Of a stretch of DNA of 64,000 bases, positions 39,102 to 48,080 are shown piece after piece. This DNA is from Synechococcus sp. RCC307. GTDB taxonomy: Bacteria; Cyanobacteriota; Cyanobacteriia; PCC-6307; Cyanobiaceae. Each line of letters starts with the position of its first letter. Within the stretch, counting starts at the first letter, position 1. The notes under the pieces were generated by a model that was not told the origin of the DNA, did not search any database, and saw only the letters and a list, made by a program, of their open reading frames with translations. The position numbers were made by a program, and so were the translations under genes. The DNA is taken from NCBI GenBank assembly GCA_000063525.1, contig CT978603.1:117104-181103 (forward strand), given 5' to 3'.

Positions 39102-41110
39102 GCCATCTGCTGCTGGCCGGAGGAGGCCATAGCCATGCCCTGTTGCTGCGGCAATGGGCGATGCGGCCGTCCACGCGGCCTGCGGTTGAGGCCATCACGT
39201 TGGTGAGTGCTCAGCCCACCAGCCTGTATTCCGGCTTGATCCCTGCATGCATCAGTGGTGCTCTTGCGCCTAAGGCTTGTGTCCTTGACGTCTGGGGCCT
39301 TTGCCGGGCCGCAGCGGTCAGCTTTGTGCAGGCCACGGTCACTGGCTTGGACACCGCCAACCGGCAGCTCAGCCTCAAAGGTGATCGCCCGCCTCTGGCT
39401 TACGACTGGCTCAGCCTCAACCTGGGTGCTGAAGTCAGGGCACCCAAGCGGCTTGGCTGCCTACCGATCAAGCCGCTCGAGCCGGTGTTGGCTGCACTCG
39501 CGGCTTTGCCACTGGGTGCTGCCGTGCGGGTGGTGGGCAGTGGTCCTGCGGCGGTGGAAGTCAGTTTGGCTCTCGCTGCTCGTGGTTTTGCCGTCAACCT
39601 GTCGGGACAGCCAGAGCGTGCTTTCTGGCAGGGCTTCAGGGACTCCCTGAATGCGGCAGGAGTGGTTTTGGATCCTTCGCTCATGCGTGCTCATGTGGAA
39701 CTTGAGCTCCATTGCACGGGCAGCTGGGGCCCGAGTTGGCTTGCTCAAAGCGGCCTGGCCGTAGACGGCCGCGGCCGCGTGCTCACCGGAGCTGATTTGC
39801 GTTCGGTGAATGACAGCTCCGTGTTTGCTTCAGGTGACTGCGGTGTGATTGATGGCCGCGAGCGGCCCCCCAGTGGTGTTTGGGCGGTGAGAGCAGCCCC
39901 CGTTTTGGCAGCCAACTTGCAGCGTGCTGTTTCGCGTCGCCGTTTACGGCGCTGGCGCCCGCAACCCCATGCCCTGCAATTGCTGGGCGATGGTCGCGGC
40001 CGTGCTTGGGCCCTATGGGCAGGTAGGCAGCTCGGCCCCAGCCGCCGGATTTGGCGCTGGAAACAACACCTCGATCAGCGCTTTATGGCGATGCTGCGCC
40101 CGCCCCAAATGGCCAGCGATCAGCCCATGGCCTGCAGTGGTTGCGCCGCCAAGCTTGCTGATGCGCCCTTGCGCGGGGCCCTGCAGCAGTTGGCTGGTGG
40201 CCAGCTGCCTCCTGCGGAGGATGCTGCGGTGGCTGGTGATGGTTGGCTGCAGAGCGTGGATGGGTTTCCGGCTCTTGTGGCAGACCCTTATCTCAATGGA
40301 CGCCTAACGGCTCTGCATGCCAGCTCGGATCTCTGGGCTTGCGGGGCGTCGCTGCGCCATGGCCAGGCGCTTGTCACCTTGCCCCGATGTTCTGAGCTCC
40401 TGCAGCAGGAGCTGCTCGTTCAGAGCCTGGCGGGGGTGCAATCGGTGATGCCGCTGATTGGCGGGCACACCTTGCAGGCGCTGGAGGCCAGCGATCCCAG
40501 CAAGCCTTTGGCCAAACAGCTCAGCCTGGGCTTGGTGGTCAACGGTCAGCTCTCTCCCGGCCAGCTCAGCTGGGGCAAGGGACCGCTCAGGCCTGGTCAT
40601 GTGTTGCTGCTCAGCCGGCCGATTGGAACAGGCGTGCTCTTCGCAGCAGCCCAGGCTGGTTCGGCGGAGCCCCAATGGCTGATAGCTGCATTGGAGGTGA
40701 TGCAACAGAGCCAGGCGCCGCTGGTTGAGCTTTTGGCTGCCCATGGCTGCAGCGCTTGCACCGATGTGACAGGGTTTGGCCTCTTGGGCCATCTCAACGA
40801 GATGCTCGATGCCTCAATGGGGGTGGATGTGCAGCTGCAGGCTGATCAAGTGCCGGCTTTGGCTGGATCCTTGGAGCTCCTGGAGGCAGGAATCACCAGC
40901 ACCTTGGCCCCCAGCAATGCTGTTGCGCTGGCGAGGTGGCCAGAGCTGTTGGGAACCCGCGCGCGGTTGTTGATTGATCCGCAGACCTGCGGGCCTTTGC
41001 TAGCTGCTGTCCCTGAGCAGCAGGCTGGCCCTTGCTTGGCAGCCATGCGATTAGCCGGTTTTTCCCAGGCAGTACGGATCGGAACCGTCCAAAGCAAGGG
41101 GCTGCTTTGA
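39098..41110 (+). CDS. selD: NADH-dehydrogenase-like FAD oxidoreductase fused to selenide, water dikinase (SelD)
   Basis: 670 residues from GTG 39098. Residues 1-335 form a pyridine-nucleotide-disulfide oxidoreductase-like domain (LLLAGGGHSHALLLRQWA, second dinucleotide site VRVVGSGPAAVEVSLAL, then VFASGDCGVIDG). From about 343 a complete SelD follows, with the catalytic segment MACSGCAAKL (Cys346, Cys349, Lys352), ASSDLWACGA and CTDVTGFGLLGHLNEML. SelD makes selenophosphate from selenide and ATP. The fusion is known in cyanobacteria and other bacteria; the oxidoreductase may supply reduced selenium. Coupled to galE and to the GT39 gene by overlapping starts. Confidence 0.92.
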   Translation: MSHLLLAGGGHSHALLLRQWAMRPSTRPAVEAITLVSAQPTSLYSGLIPACISGALAPKACVLDVWGLCRAAAVSFVQATVTGLDTANRQLSLKGDRPPLAYDWLSLNLGAEVRAPKRLGCLPIKPLEPVLAALAALPLGAAVRVVGSGPAAVEVSLALAARGFAVNLSGQPERAFWQGFRDSLNAAGVVLDPSLMRAHVELELHCTGSWGPSWLAQSGLAVDGRGRVLTGADLRSVNDSSVFASGDCGVIDGRERPPSGVWAVRAAPVLAANLQRAVSRRRLRRWRPQPHALQLLGDGRGRAWALWAGRQLGPSRRIWRWKQHLDQRFMAMLRPPQMASDQPMACSGCAAKLADAPLRGALQQLAGGQLPPAEDAAVAGDGWLQSVDGFPALVADPYLNGRLTALHASSDLWACGASLRHGQALVTLPRCSELLQQELLVQSLAGVQSVMPLIGGHTLQALEASDPSKPLAKQLSLGLVVNGQLSPGQLSWGKGPLRPGHVLLLSRPIGTGVLFAAAQAGSAEPQWLIAALEVMQQSQAPLVELLAAHGCSACTDVTGFGLLGHLNEMLDASMGVDVQLQADQVPALAGSLELLEAGITSTLAPSNAVALARWPELLGTRARLLIDPQTCGPLLAAVPEQQAGPCLAAMRLAGFSQAVRIGTVQSKGLL

Positions 41111-43122
41111 AGCGTTTGTTTTGGCCACTACTGGCTCTGCTCTGGCTGCTGAGCACGGTGTTGGACAGGCGCTGGCTGGCTTTGGATCAGCGCTTGCCCT
41201 CCTGGGATCAAGCCGACTATCTCAACAGCGCTTTGGACCACGGCCGGGCCTTGGGATTGCTGCCCGGTGGCAGCTGGCAAGGCTGGTCAGCGCTGCTGGA
41301 CCATTCCCCCAAGATCCCGCCGCTGGCCTCCTTGGTGAACGGCACGGTGATGGCGGTTTCAGGCGATAGCCCTGATCAGGCGGCCTGGACCTTGAGCCTT
41401 TGGTTTGGTCTTTTGCTGGTGGGCGTTGCGCTTTGGGGCCGGCAATGGCAAGGCCCTGGGCTTGGTCTGTTGGCGGCTTTGTTTTGTGTTGTGGCTCCGG
41501 GGCTGGCGGAATGGCGTGTCGACTACGTGCTGGAGATTCCCCTCTGTGCGGGGTGCATTTGGGCTCAGTGGTTGTTGGGGCGATGGCTGCGGCCAAACGG
41601 GGCCACCTGGATCGCCGCTCTTTTGGCTGCGCTCGCCATCGCCAGTGCGCTGTTGATTAAGCAAAGCGCCTTGTTGGTGCTGCTTGGTCCGGCGCTTTGG
41701 GCGGTGGTGGTGGGGCTTCAGGAGCGAAAGCGGCGCTGGCAGCTGTTGGCCTCATTCGGCTTTGTGCTGGCTTTGGTGGCTCCCTGGCTGGGCCACAACC
41801 TGATCACCGCCATTGGTGGCACCAACCGCGCCACCTTGGAGTCGGCGGCCCGCGAGGGGGATCCCAATGCAACGTCTCTGGCGGGCTGGCTGTGGTACCC
41901 CAAGCGGTTGTCTGGCCTGATCGGTCAGATCCCGTTGATCGGCGGTTTGGCAGGAGCCGTGGTGGCCGCCCGCAGGCCGAGTTGGCCGCGGGGCGATGGG
42001 GCCTGGCTTTGGTTCGTTGTCTTAAGTGGTTGGTTGCTGACCACCCTCAGCCCCAACAAAGATCCCCGTTATCTCGCTCCATTGCTGCCCTTGCTGGCCT
42101 TGTTGTTAGCCCGCACTTGGTTGGTTCTGCTGGCTGTGATGCCAAAAAGCTGGGGCCAGCCCCTGCTGGGGGTTGGTTTATTGGTTTCAGCTTGGGGAAC
42201 CGTTCAGACCCGCTTTCAAGGCATTCTCTGGGCGCCAGTGTTCCCGCAGCCGATCGAGCAGATTGTTGATGCTGCCCAGGGTGCTGACCCCTCAACGGCT
42301 CGCACGCTGATCGTGGTGCCCAGTCGGCCCCAGCTCAATCAACACAGCATCAGTTTTTTGGGGCGCCGCGGCGGCGGCGGCTTGGTTGGCCGGCAGCTCG
42401 GTTCCAGCTCCGCTGACATCCAACCGGCGCTTAAGCAGGCGAAGCAAGTGCTTCTGGCAACAGGTGATCAGGGCTCAGTGCGCCGCAGCGCTGAGCAGTT
42501 CTCGCAGGCGATTCGCAGCAGTGGTTCTTTTGCACTCCAGCAGCAGTGGCCGCGTCCTGAGGGGGGCACCTATGAGCTTTGGGCGCGCCGGCCGGAGGCT
42601 TCCCAGCCGGTGCCTTTTGAGCAACGCTTCCCTCAGTTAGCGGCCGGTTTGGCCCTAGGCCCTGCCGGGCTTGATCCAGTGTTTGCAGCTGTGGGTGTTG
42701 AGCACCAGCTCGATGGTCATCGGCTCTATCAGCAGCGGGTGGAGCAACAGGCCACTGCTGCTCTTGCAGCTGATCCGAATGATCGTCAGGCGCTGTGGAG
42801 CCTGGCTCTTCTGAAGGTTCTGCAGAACAGGCCACTAGAGGCTGATCACTGGTTTGAGCGCTTACAGAAGCTGGAGCCCAAGAGCCCCTGGCCTGCGGCT
42901 TATCGGGCTGTGGTGCTCACTGCAGCTGGACGCCTCTGGCAGGCCAGGGCAGTTGCCGATCAGGCGCAGGGCTTAAATCCATCGCCTGTGCTGGAGGGTT
43001 TGGGAGATCTCAGTGGAGTTCTGGGCGGTCAGCTGTGGCGTCTACCTGCTGCCAGTCGTTCGCTGCCAGCGGCTACGCAGGCGGTTGAGCAGCAGCTCAA
43101 GACGCCGGAATCAGCGCGCTGA
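41107..43122 (+). CDS. Membrane glycosyltransferase, GT39/PMT type, with C-terminal TPR-like tail
   Basis: About 671 residues from TTG 41107 (overlap TTGA with selD). About ten hydrophobic helices occupy residues 1-370. The first periplasmic loop has PSWDQADYLNSALDHGRALG, where the family keeps an acidic pair, and LSPNKDPRYLAPLLPLLALL is typical of GT-C dolichyl/undecaprenyl-phosphate sugar users. The C-terminal soluble part ends with TPR-like helices (LAADPNDRQALWSLALLKVL). Acceptor unknown. The 3' end overlaps the thioredoxin-like gene by 26 bases. Confidence 0.85.
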   Translation: MKRLFWPLLALLWLLSTVLDRRWLALDQRLPSWDQADYLNSALDHGRALGLLPGGSWQGWSALLDHSPKIPPLASLVNGTVMAVSGDSPDQAAWTLSLWFGLLLVGVALWGRQWQGPGLGLLAALFCVVAPGLAEWRVDYVLEIPLCAGCIWAQWLLGRWLRPNGATWIAALLAALAIASALLIKQSALLVLLGPALWAVVVGLQERKRRWQLLASFGFVLALVAPWLGHNLITAIGGTNRATLESAAREGDPNATSLAGWLWYPKRLSGLIGQIPLIGGLAGAVVAARRPSWPRGDGAWLWFVVLSGWLLTTLSPNKDPRYLAPLLPLLALLLARTWLVLLAVMPKSWGQPLLGVGLLVSAWGTVQTRFQGILWAPVFPQPIEQIVDAAQGADPSTARTLIVVPSRPQLNQHSISFLGRRGGGGLVGRQLGSSSADIQPALKQAKQVLLATGDQGSVRRSAEQFSQAIRSSGSFALQQQWPRPEGGTYELWARRPEASQPVPFEQRFPQLAAGLALGPAGLDPVFAAVGVEHQLDGHRLYQQRVEQQATAALAADPNDRQALWSLALLKVLQNRPLEADHWFERLQKLEPKSPWPAAYRAVVLTAAGRLWQARAVADQAQGLNPSPVLEGLGDLSGVLGGQLWRLPAASRSLPAATQAVEQQLKTPESAR

Positions 43123-43405
43123 GCTTGTCGCGGAAATCGCCTTTGGGCATGCCGCCTTTGAGCTCGCCATGGATTACGAACTCCCCCTCGGGATTAGTCA
43201 CGATCAGGTAGGTCGGCCAGCCCATGCCTTCTTTATTGGGGTACTGGGCCATCAACACCTTGCGGTATTTGCGGTAGGTCTCGGTGTCCTGCAACATCAC
43301 GCTGACAAAGCCAAGACCCAGTTCTTCGGCCACCTTGCCGTCGTAATGGCTCATGCGGTGACAGGTGCCACAGTCTTCCGAGCTGAACTTGAGAACGGTG
43401 GGCAC
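43097..43405 (-). CDS. Thioredoxin-like protein
   Basis: 102 residues with redox motif Cys12-Gly-Thr-Cys15 in SSEDCGTCHRMSHYD and the cis-Pro region GMGWPTYLIV. The fold order fits thioredoxin, but the active site differs from WCGPC and the protein is short, so a specialised disulfide or electron-transfer role is likely. Its start is 4 bases from the probable start of the divergent GT2. Confidence 0.85.
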   Translation of the reverse strand: MPTVLKFSSEDCGTCHRMSHYDGKVAEELGLGFVSVMLQDTETYRKYRKVLMAQYPNKEGMGWPTYLIVTNPEGEFVIHGELKGGMPKGDFRDKLSALIPAS

Positions 43406-43409
43406 GGCG

Positions 43410-44255
43410 TTGCCTCTGGTGGTGGTCAGTGTTGCCTATCACAGCCAGAGCTCCCTGGCGAGCCTGGCCGCTGATCTGGGCCGTCATCAAGGCGGCTTAA
43501 CCCGCTGGATTGTGGTGGATCAGGCCCCAAAGTCCGCACCGTTGGATCCAGAGCCATTGCGCCGGCACTTGGGCTCGGTCCCGTTGCTGGTGCTCCAGGG
43601 GGAGGAGGGGGATGGCTTTGGGGCAGGTTGCAATCGGGGCTTTGACTATCTGCAGAAAACCGGAAGCAGCGGATGGGTTTGGTTGCTCAATCCCGACACC
43701 TCGTTGCCCCAGGGTGATGAAGCCCGGCGGTTGCTTGAGGCTGTGGCTGATCTGCCAGCTCAGGCTGTTGTTGGAACCGCTGTGCAGGACGCAACCGGCA
43801 CCATCGAACCCAGTGCCGGCTGGATTGATCAGGGGCTGAATTTCCGCCGGCGCAAAGTCAGTACGGCTGATGCGTTGCTGCATGAGCCACTGCGGCTGGA
43901 TTGGCTCAGTGGCTGCAGCTTGCTGCTGCGACCCATGGCCCATCAGCCACCTGCCCGTTTTGATCCCTGTTTCCCTCTCTATTACGAAGATATGGATCTG
44001 TGTCTGCGCCTGGCACAGCAGGAGGCCCCTGTGCTCTGGTTGCCGCAGGTAGTGGTCAGCCACCAGAAAGGGGAGGGGAGTGTCACCCCGTCGAGTCGCC
44101 GAATTGAGCTCTCCACGATCAGTTATTTGCGCTTCTTGCGCCGCCATTGCCCGCCATGGGTGAGGCTGCTACGGCAACTGCGTTTGTTGCTGTCGGCGTT
44201 GCTGCGGCCGCGGCGGGCTGGCGCCATCTGGCGCGGCTTTAAGCGTTCTGGTTGA
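43410..44255 (+). CDS. Glycosyltransferase family 2 (rhamnosyltransferase-like)
   Basis: About 281 residues. GT-A features: VVVSVAYHSQSSLASLAADL start, GAGCNRGFDYLQ, the DxD-like LLNPDTSLPQGDEA, and FPLYYEDMDLCLRLAQQ (ED motif of bacterial rhamnosyl/glycosyltransferases). The start is uncertain: TTG 43410, or GTG 43419/43422. Two short hydrophobic or basic helices close the C terminus. Its 3' end overlaps the CCA-enzyme gene by 17 bases. Confidence 0.85.
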   Translation: MPLVVVSVAYHSQSSLASLAADLGRHQGGLTRWIVVDQAPKSAPLDPEPLRRHLGSVPLLVLQGEEGDGFGAGCNRGFDYLQKTGSSGWVWLLNPDTSLPQGDEARRLLEAVADLPAQAVVGTAVQDATGTIEPSAGWIDQGLNFRRRKVSTADALLHEPLRLDWLSGCSLLLRPMAHQPPARFDPCFPLYYEDMDLCLRLAQQEAPVLWLPQVVVSHQKGEGSVTPSSRRIELSTISYLRFLRRHCPPWVRLLRQLRLLLSALLRPRRAGAIWRGFKRSG

Positions 44256-45501
44256 TGGCTTCAACTCGTAGTTCCTTAAGCCGGCTACCGAGCTCGGGGC
44301 CCGCCGATAGCCCCTGATTCATGAGCTCCTTGGCGCTGAGCGGGGATTGGATCAAACGCCAGCGCAGCAGCCAGCGCAGTAAGGGGCGTCTGTACGGCTG
44401 ATGGTTGGGGCCTAAAAGCATCAACACCATGGCGGGCTCTGTCTTTGCCCCGCGCTCTTCCAGAGCATTGGTCCAGTTGCTCGGTTTCCAAGCGTGTGTG
44501 CTCTCAGGGTTGAGGCCTTGTAGCCAAGTTTGCAGCTCCAGGCCGCGGCTCAGCAGCTGCTGTTGGCGGTGAGCCAGTTGCAGGCGCTTGGCGATAGCCA
44601 GCAGATTGTTTTGATGGGGCACGAGCCAGAGCAGCCCCACCAGCTTCAGCTCTTCAGCGCTCCAGTTCGGATCAATGGCATGGCCCCATTGGCCAAGCCG
44701 CTGCAGCCAAGCCGGGCTTCTTGGTGGTAATGCCTTCCAGCCGCGCTGAATGAGTTCCAACCCTCTCCACGTCTCAAGACATTGGAGAGCTGAACGCCAG
44801 CAAGACTCTGCGAAGAGCAGTTCCAGTTCCATTCGGGATCGGGAGGCCAGCGCGGGCGCGTCGTCAGGCCATGGCCAGTCGTCCAAGGTGCTTTGCATCT
44901 GTGCCGTGGTTTCTGGCGCCAACTCCAACCTGAGCCGTGCTCCGTAGCGCACTCCCCGCAGCAATCGGCTGGGGTCGTCCTCAAGGCTCAGGGGGTGCAG
45001 CAGCTTGAGCTGGCCTGCCTTTAAGTCCCCTGTGCCATCAAAGGGATCCAGCAACGGGCTCGAGCCCAACGGCAGGCGCTCGGCAATCGCATTGATGCTG
45101 AAGTCGCGTCGTCTGAGATCGCCCACCAGATCAGTTGGCTGCACCTCAGGGTGGGCTCCAGGGAAGGTATAGCGCTCTGACCTGGCTGAGCTGAGGTCAC
45201 AGAGCAATCGGCCCGCTGGGGTCTGCAAGTGGAGCTGTGCCGTTCCAAAAGCCTCAAAGCTTTGGCTCTGTTTCAGCTGAAATCCTGGTGGTAGCGCCTG
45301 GGTGTTGATTAGCTCCAGGAGCTGGATGGCTGGCCAGCTGCACACTCCTTCAACAACCAGATCCAAATCCTTGTCGGGGGTGCTTTTGCCAAGGAGCCGG
45401 TCGCGAACAGCACCACCCACCACGCTGAGATGCAGACCATGGGCCATGGCAACGGTTGCCAGCCAGTCCATCCATTGCTCGGCAGCGCTGCTGGGGTGCA
45501 C
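44239..45501 (-). CDS. CCA tRNA nucleotidyltransferase / poly(A) polymerase family
   Basis: 420 residues from GTG 45501 (or ATG 45471). Catalytic head motifs: LSVVGGAVRDRLLG, DKDLDLVVEG (two metal-binding Asp), RRRDFSINAIAERL and the neck DPSRLLRGVRYGARL. It adds or repairs tRNA 3' CCA, needed because the tRNA gene in this window does not encode CCA. Some cyanobacteria have separate CC- and A-adding enzymes, so full CCA activity is assumed, not shown. Confidence 0.88.
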   Translation of the reverse strand: MHPSSAAEQWMDWLATVAMAHGLHLSVVGGAVRDRLLGKSTPDKDLDLVVEGVCSWPAIQLLELINTQALPPGFQLKQSQSFEAFGTAQLHLQTPAGRLLCDLSSARSERYTFPGAHPEVQPTDLVGDLRRRDFSINAIAERLPLGSSPLLDPFDGTGDLKAGQLKLLHPLSLEDDPSRLLRGVRYGARLRLELAPETTAQMQSTLDDWPWPDDAPALASRSRMELELLFAESCWRSALQCLETWRGLELIQRGWKALPPRSPAWLQRLGQWGHAIDPNWSAEELKLVGLLWLVPHQNNLLAIAKRLQLAHRQQQLLSRGLELQTWLQGLNPESTHAWKPSNWTNALEERGAKTEPAMVLMLLGPNHQPYRRPLLRWLLRWRLIQSPLSAKELMNQGLSAGPELGSRLKELRVEAINQNA

Positions 45502-45528
45502 TACGGTTTGCCCGGCTTTCGCACGGCT

Positions 45529-46950
45529 GTGACTTCACCTGCCCAGGGTGACGACTGGTTCAGCAAGTTCAAGCGTTGGCGCCTGGCCAAGGCGGTGCGA
45601 TTGATCAAAGAACTGGAGATCTACCGAAATTTTTTTCCTGCTGATCTGATCAGGCAGTGGCTAATCGGCATTCAGCCGGGGATTGCGCCACTGCGGCAAA
45701 GGCTCAGTCAGCAGGTGGAGTTTGTGCTGTGGCTGCCTCCAGGTTGGCAACTCTCCGTTGCGCAACGAAAGCGTTTGCATCGGGTTCTTGTCCGCCGGCA
45801 AGCCCGCACGGGCGCCCAGGTGGTGAGTTGTGATGACTGGCTTCTGCTTCCCACCGGCAAGCGGCTTTGGCGCCAGAAAGGCCGGCTTGATCCGTTATTG
45901 GATCGAGCCACTGGTGAAGCAGAGGGTCCTTTGTGGATTCAACGCAACTTGCTGCAGCAACTGGGTGAGCCGCCCGAGCAGGTACAAGCGCGGCCTGCTT
46001 GGCGTGCTCACCTTTTTGAGACCGTTGGAGCTGAGGCCTGGGCCCATGTGGCCTTGCCGCTAGCGATCTCTCCACCGGTTGAGTTGCCACCAGCCCAGCC
46101 TGCTCAGCCCAAAGGAAACCCTTTGGTGAGTGTGTTGATTCCATCCGGTGGGTTTCACAAGCCCATTGGTGGCCGCAACACGATGTTGCTGCGCCATTGC
46201 CTCACTTGCCTGTTGCAGCGCAGTGACTACCGCGAACTCGAGATTGTTCTGATTGATGGTGGTGAGCTCAGCGCAGCCGAGCTTGAGGAGTTTGAGAATT
46301 TGATTGGCTATGGGCTAGGCCCAGGTCGCTGGCGCCACGGACGTAGCGACTTGTCCTACAGCTACAGCCAGCGCATCAACCAGGCGGCGGCTGCAGCTCG
46401 CGGAGAGTTTTTATTGCAACTCAACGACGACACCGAGTTGCTGGAGCCAGGGGCCATCGGCTCCATGCTGGCCCATGCCCAGGAACCCCAGATCGGCGTT
46501 GTCGGTGCGTTGTTGCTTTACCCGGGTGGCCGCGTTCAGCACGCCGGCGTTGCGGTCGACAATCTCGCCCCGCGTCACGCCTGGGTTGGTTGTTGGCCTA
46601 ACCGTTTACCCCCTGGCTTGCTTGCTGCTGCGCGTCAATTTCAGGCTGTCACGGCTGCAGTGAGTCTGTGCAGCGCTGAGCTATGGCAACAGCTGGGTGG
46701 TCTTCGCAATGACCTGCCCATCAACTACGGCGATGTGGATTTCTGCTTGCGGGCGCGGCAGCGCGGCCATGCGGTGGTGCTGGATCCAGCAAGCCGCTGG
46801 ACACACTTCGAATCAGCTAGCCGGAGCACCGCCGGAATTCCGCCTGAATTACCACGCTTCCGCGAGTTGTGGAGTACGGAACTCGGAGGCCGCTGGAGCA
46901 TTGATCCATATGTCTCACGCTGGCGCGAGCTGATGCTGCAGAAGGGTTAA
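45529..46950 (+). CDS. Glycosyltransferase family 2 protein
   Basis: About 473 residues (start GTG 45529 tentative; TTG 45508 possible). An N-terminal helical/unknown region of about 190 residues precedes a GT-A domain: NPLVSVLIPSGGFHKP, RINQAAAAARGEFLLQLNDD with the DDTELLEPGA metal motif, and NYGDVDFCLRARQRGH. This layout occurs in O-antigen and teichoic-type glycan polymer synthases. It starts divergently from, and very near, the CCA gene and overlaps the next gene (TAATG). Confidence 0.85.
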   Translation: MTSPAQGDDWFSKFKRWRLAKAVRLIKELEIYRNFFPADLIRQWLIGIQPGIAPLRQRLSQQVEFVLWLPPGWQLSVAQRKRLHRVLVRRQARTGAQVVSCDDWLLLPTGKRLWRQKGRLDPLLDRATGEAEGPLWIQRNLLQQLGEPPEQVQARPAWRAHLFETVGAEAWAHVALPLAISPPVELPPAQPAQPKGNPLVSVLIPSGGFHKPIGGRNTMLLRHCLTCLLQRSDYRELEIVLIDGGELSAAELEEFENLIGYGLGPGRWRHGRSDLSYSYSQRINQAAAAARGEFLLQLNDDTELLEPGAIGSMLAHAQEPQIGVVGALLLYPGGRVQHAGVAVDNLAPRHAWVGCWPNRLPPGLLAAARQFQAVTAAVSLCSAELWQQLGGLRNDLPINYGDVDFCLRARQRGHAVVLDPASRWTHFESASRSTAGIPPELPRFRELWSTELGGRWSIDPYVSRWRELMLQKG

Positions 46951-48080
46951 TGGCTAAGCACTTTTGGATTTACACGCACAACTTCACCCATAGCGGCGCC
47001 CCTCTGGTGATGGCGTCGGTTGCACGCGAACTGGCAGCAGCTGGTTGGCGCGAGCAGTTGCGTGTTGTGAGTTGGGGTGGACTGCATGACAGACGCCACT
47101 CAACGCTGCAGCACGAATTGACTGTAGAGGGTATCCATTGCCAAGTCCTTGATTTACATCAAAGGCCCCCACATATAAAGCGGAGAGATCGCTTGCTTTT
47201 GAATTCCTTGGCGTTACCTGAAGCTGTTGTTTGTCAGGCTTTAGATTGGTTGTGGGACGGCAAGCTCAGCAGATTAGATTGGTATTGTCATGAGGGTAAT
47301 CCTGAGGCTTTTTTTTCAGGCCAAAAGTGGCCTGAAAATATAAATCAAGCATTGAACACAGGGAGATTCCGAATGCGAGTGCCATCCCTGAAGGCTCTTC
47401 AGGTATATACTAATTGGTTGCATTATAAAGGAGCTGGCTTAGATGTCCAGGCCCCACAGGTTTTGGTTCCAGAACATTTAATAGCCTCAGCATGTAGTGA
47501 TTTTTCATCTCTCAAAATTCAATTGACGGGTTCAGTTGGATTTGGTCAAAAGGGACATTTATGGATTTTGCAATTGCTTGAGAAAGTGTTAAGTCAATAT
47601 CCACAAACCACTAAAGTTTTGAGGCCAATTCGCTTAGAATTTATAGGTATAGAAACAGGTCCATACGCTGCTTTGGCAAGAAAAGTTTGTTCTTATGGCG
47701 TGAACCTTTTGGGAGAAAACTTTTCCTGGTCTCCTCAAGATTCTCATGAAAATACCTTACGTACGATGGCAAAATCTAATCTGAGCATAAGTTGCTCTCA
47801 AGATGAGACATTTTCTCTTGTAAGTGCTGAGTCCATGGCTTTAGGTCAGCCTATTTTGCGTAATGAAACCGGTGGATTCGATGAGCAACTAAATTGTGGA
47901 GACTGTGGATTTAGTTTGGGCCCCCCTTCGCCATATGTTAGTTCATTATGTGTTCAACTTCTTGGCTCGTTGAGGGATCCTCAGACACATTCGGAGCAGT
48001 CTTTTCTCGATAAAAGAAAGCAAGCTCTGAATCGTTATGCTTGCTTTGCCTCATCAAACATAATTAACTGGCTGATTTAG
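46950..48080 (+). CDS. Glycosyltransferase family 4-like protein with internal composition break
   Basis: 376 residues: KHFWIYTHNFTHSGAPLVMA at the start resembles the donor-side GT-B opening, and SCSQDETFSLVSAESMALGQ near 280-300 is the nucleotide-sugar motif. Odd feature: the first about 200 bases are GC-rich like the neighbours, while from about 47150 on the gene is AT-rich (A/T third positions dominate). The protein nevertheless reads through, so a recombination joint inside the gene is likely. It converges on the next gene with a 4-base overlap. Confidence 0.82.
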   Translation: MAKHFWIYTHNFTHSGAPLVMASVARELAAAGWREQLRVVSWGGLHDRRHSTLQHELTVEGIHCQVLDLHQRPPHIKRRDRLLLNSLALPEAVVCQALDWLWDGKLSRLDWYCHEGNPEAFFSGQKWPENINQALNTGRFRMRVPSLKALQVYTNWLHYKGAGLDVQAPQVLVPEHLIASACSDFSSLKIQLTGSVGFGQKGHLWILQLLEKVLSQYPQTTKVLRPIRLEFIGIETGPYAALARKVCSYGVNLLGENFSWSPQDSHENTLRTMAKSNLSISCSQDETFSLVSAESMALGQPILRNETGGFDEQLNCGDCGFSLGPPSPYVSSLCVQLLGSLRDPQTHSEQSFLDKRKQALNRYACFASSNIINWLI

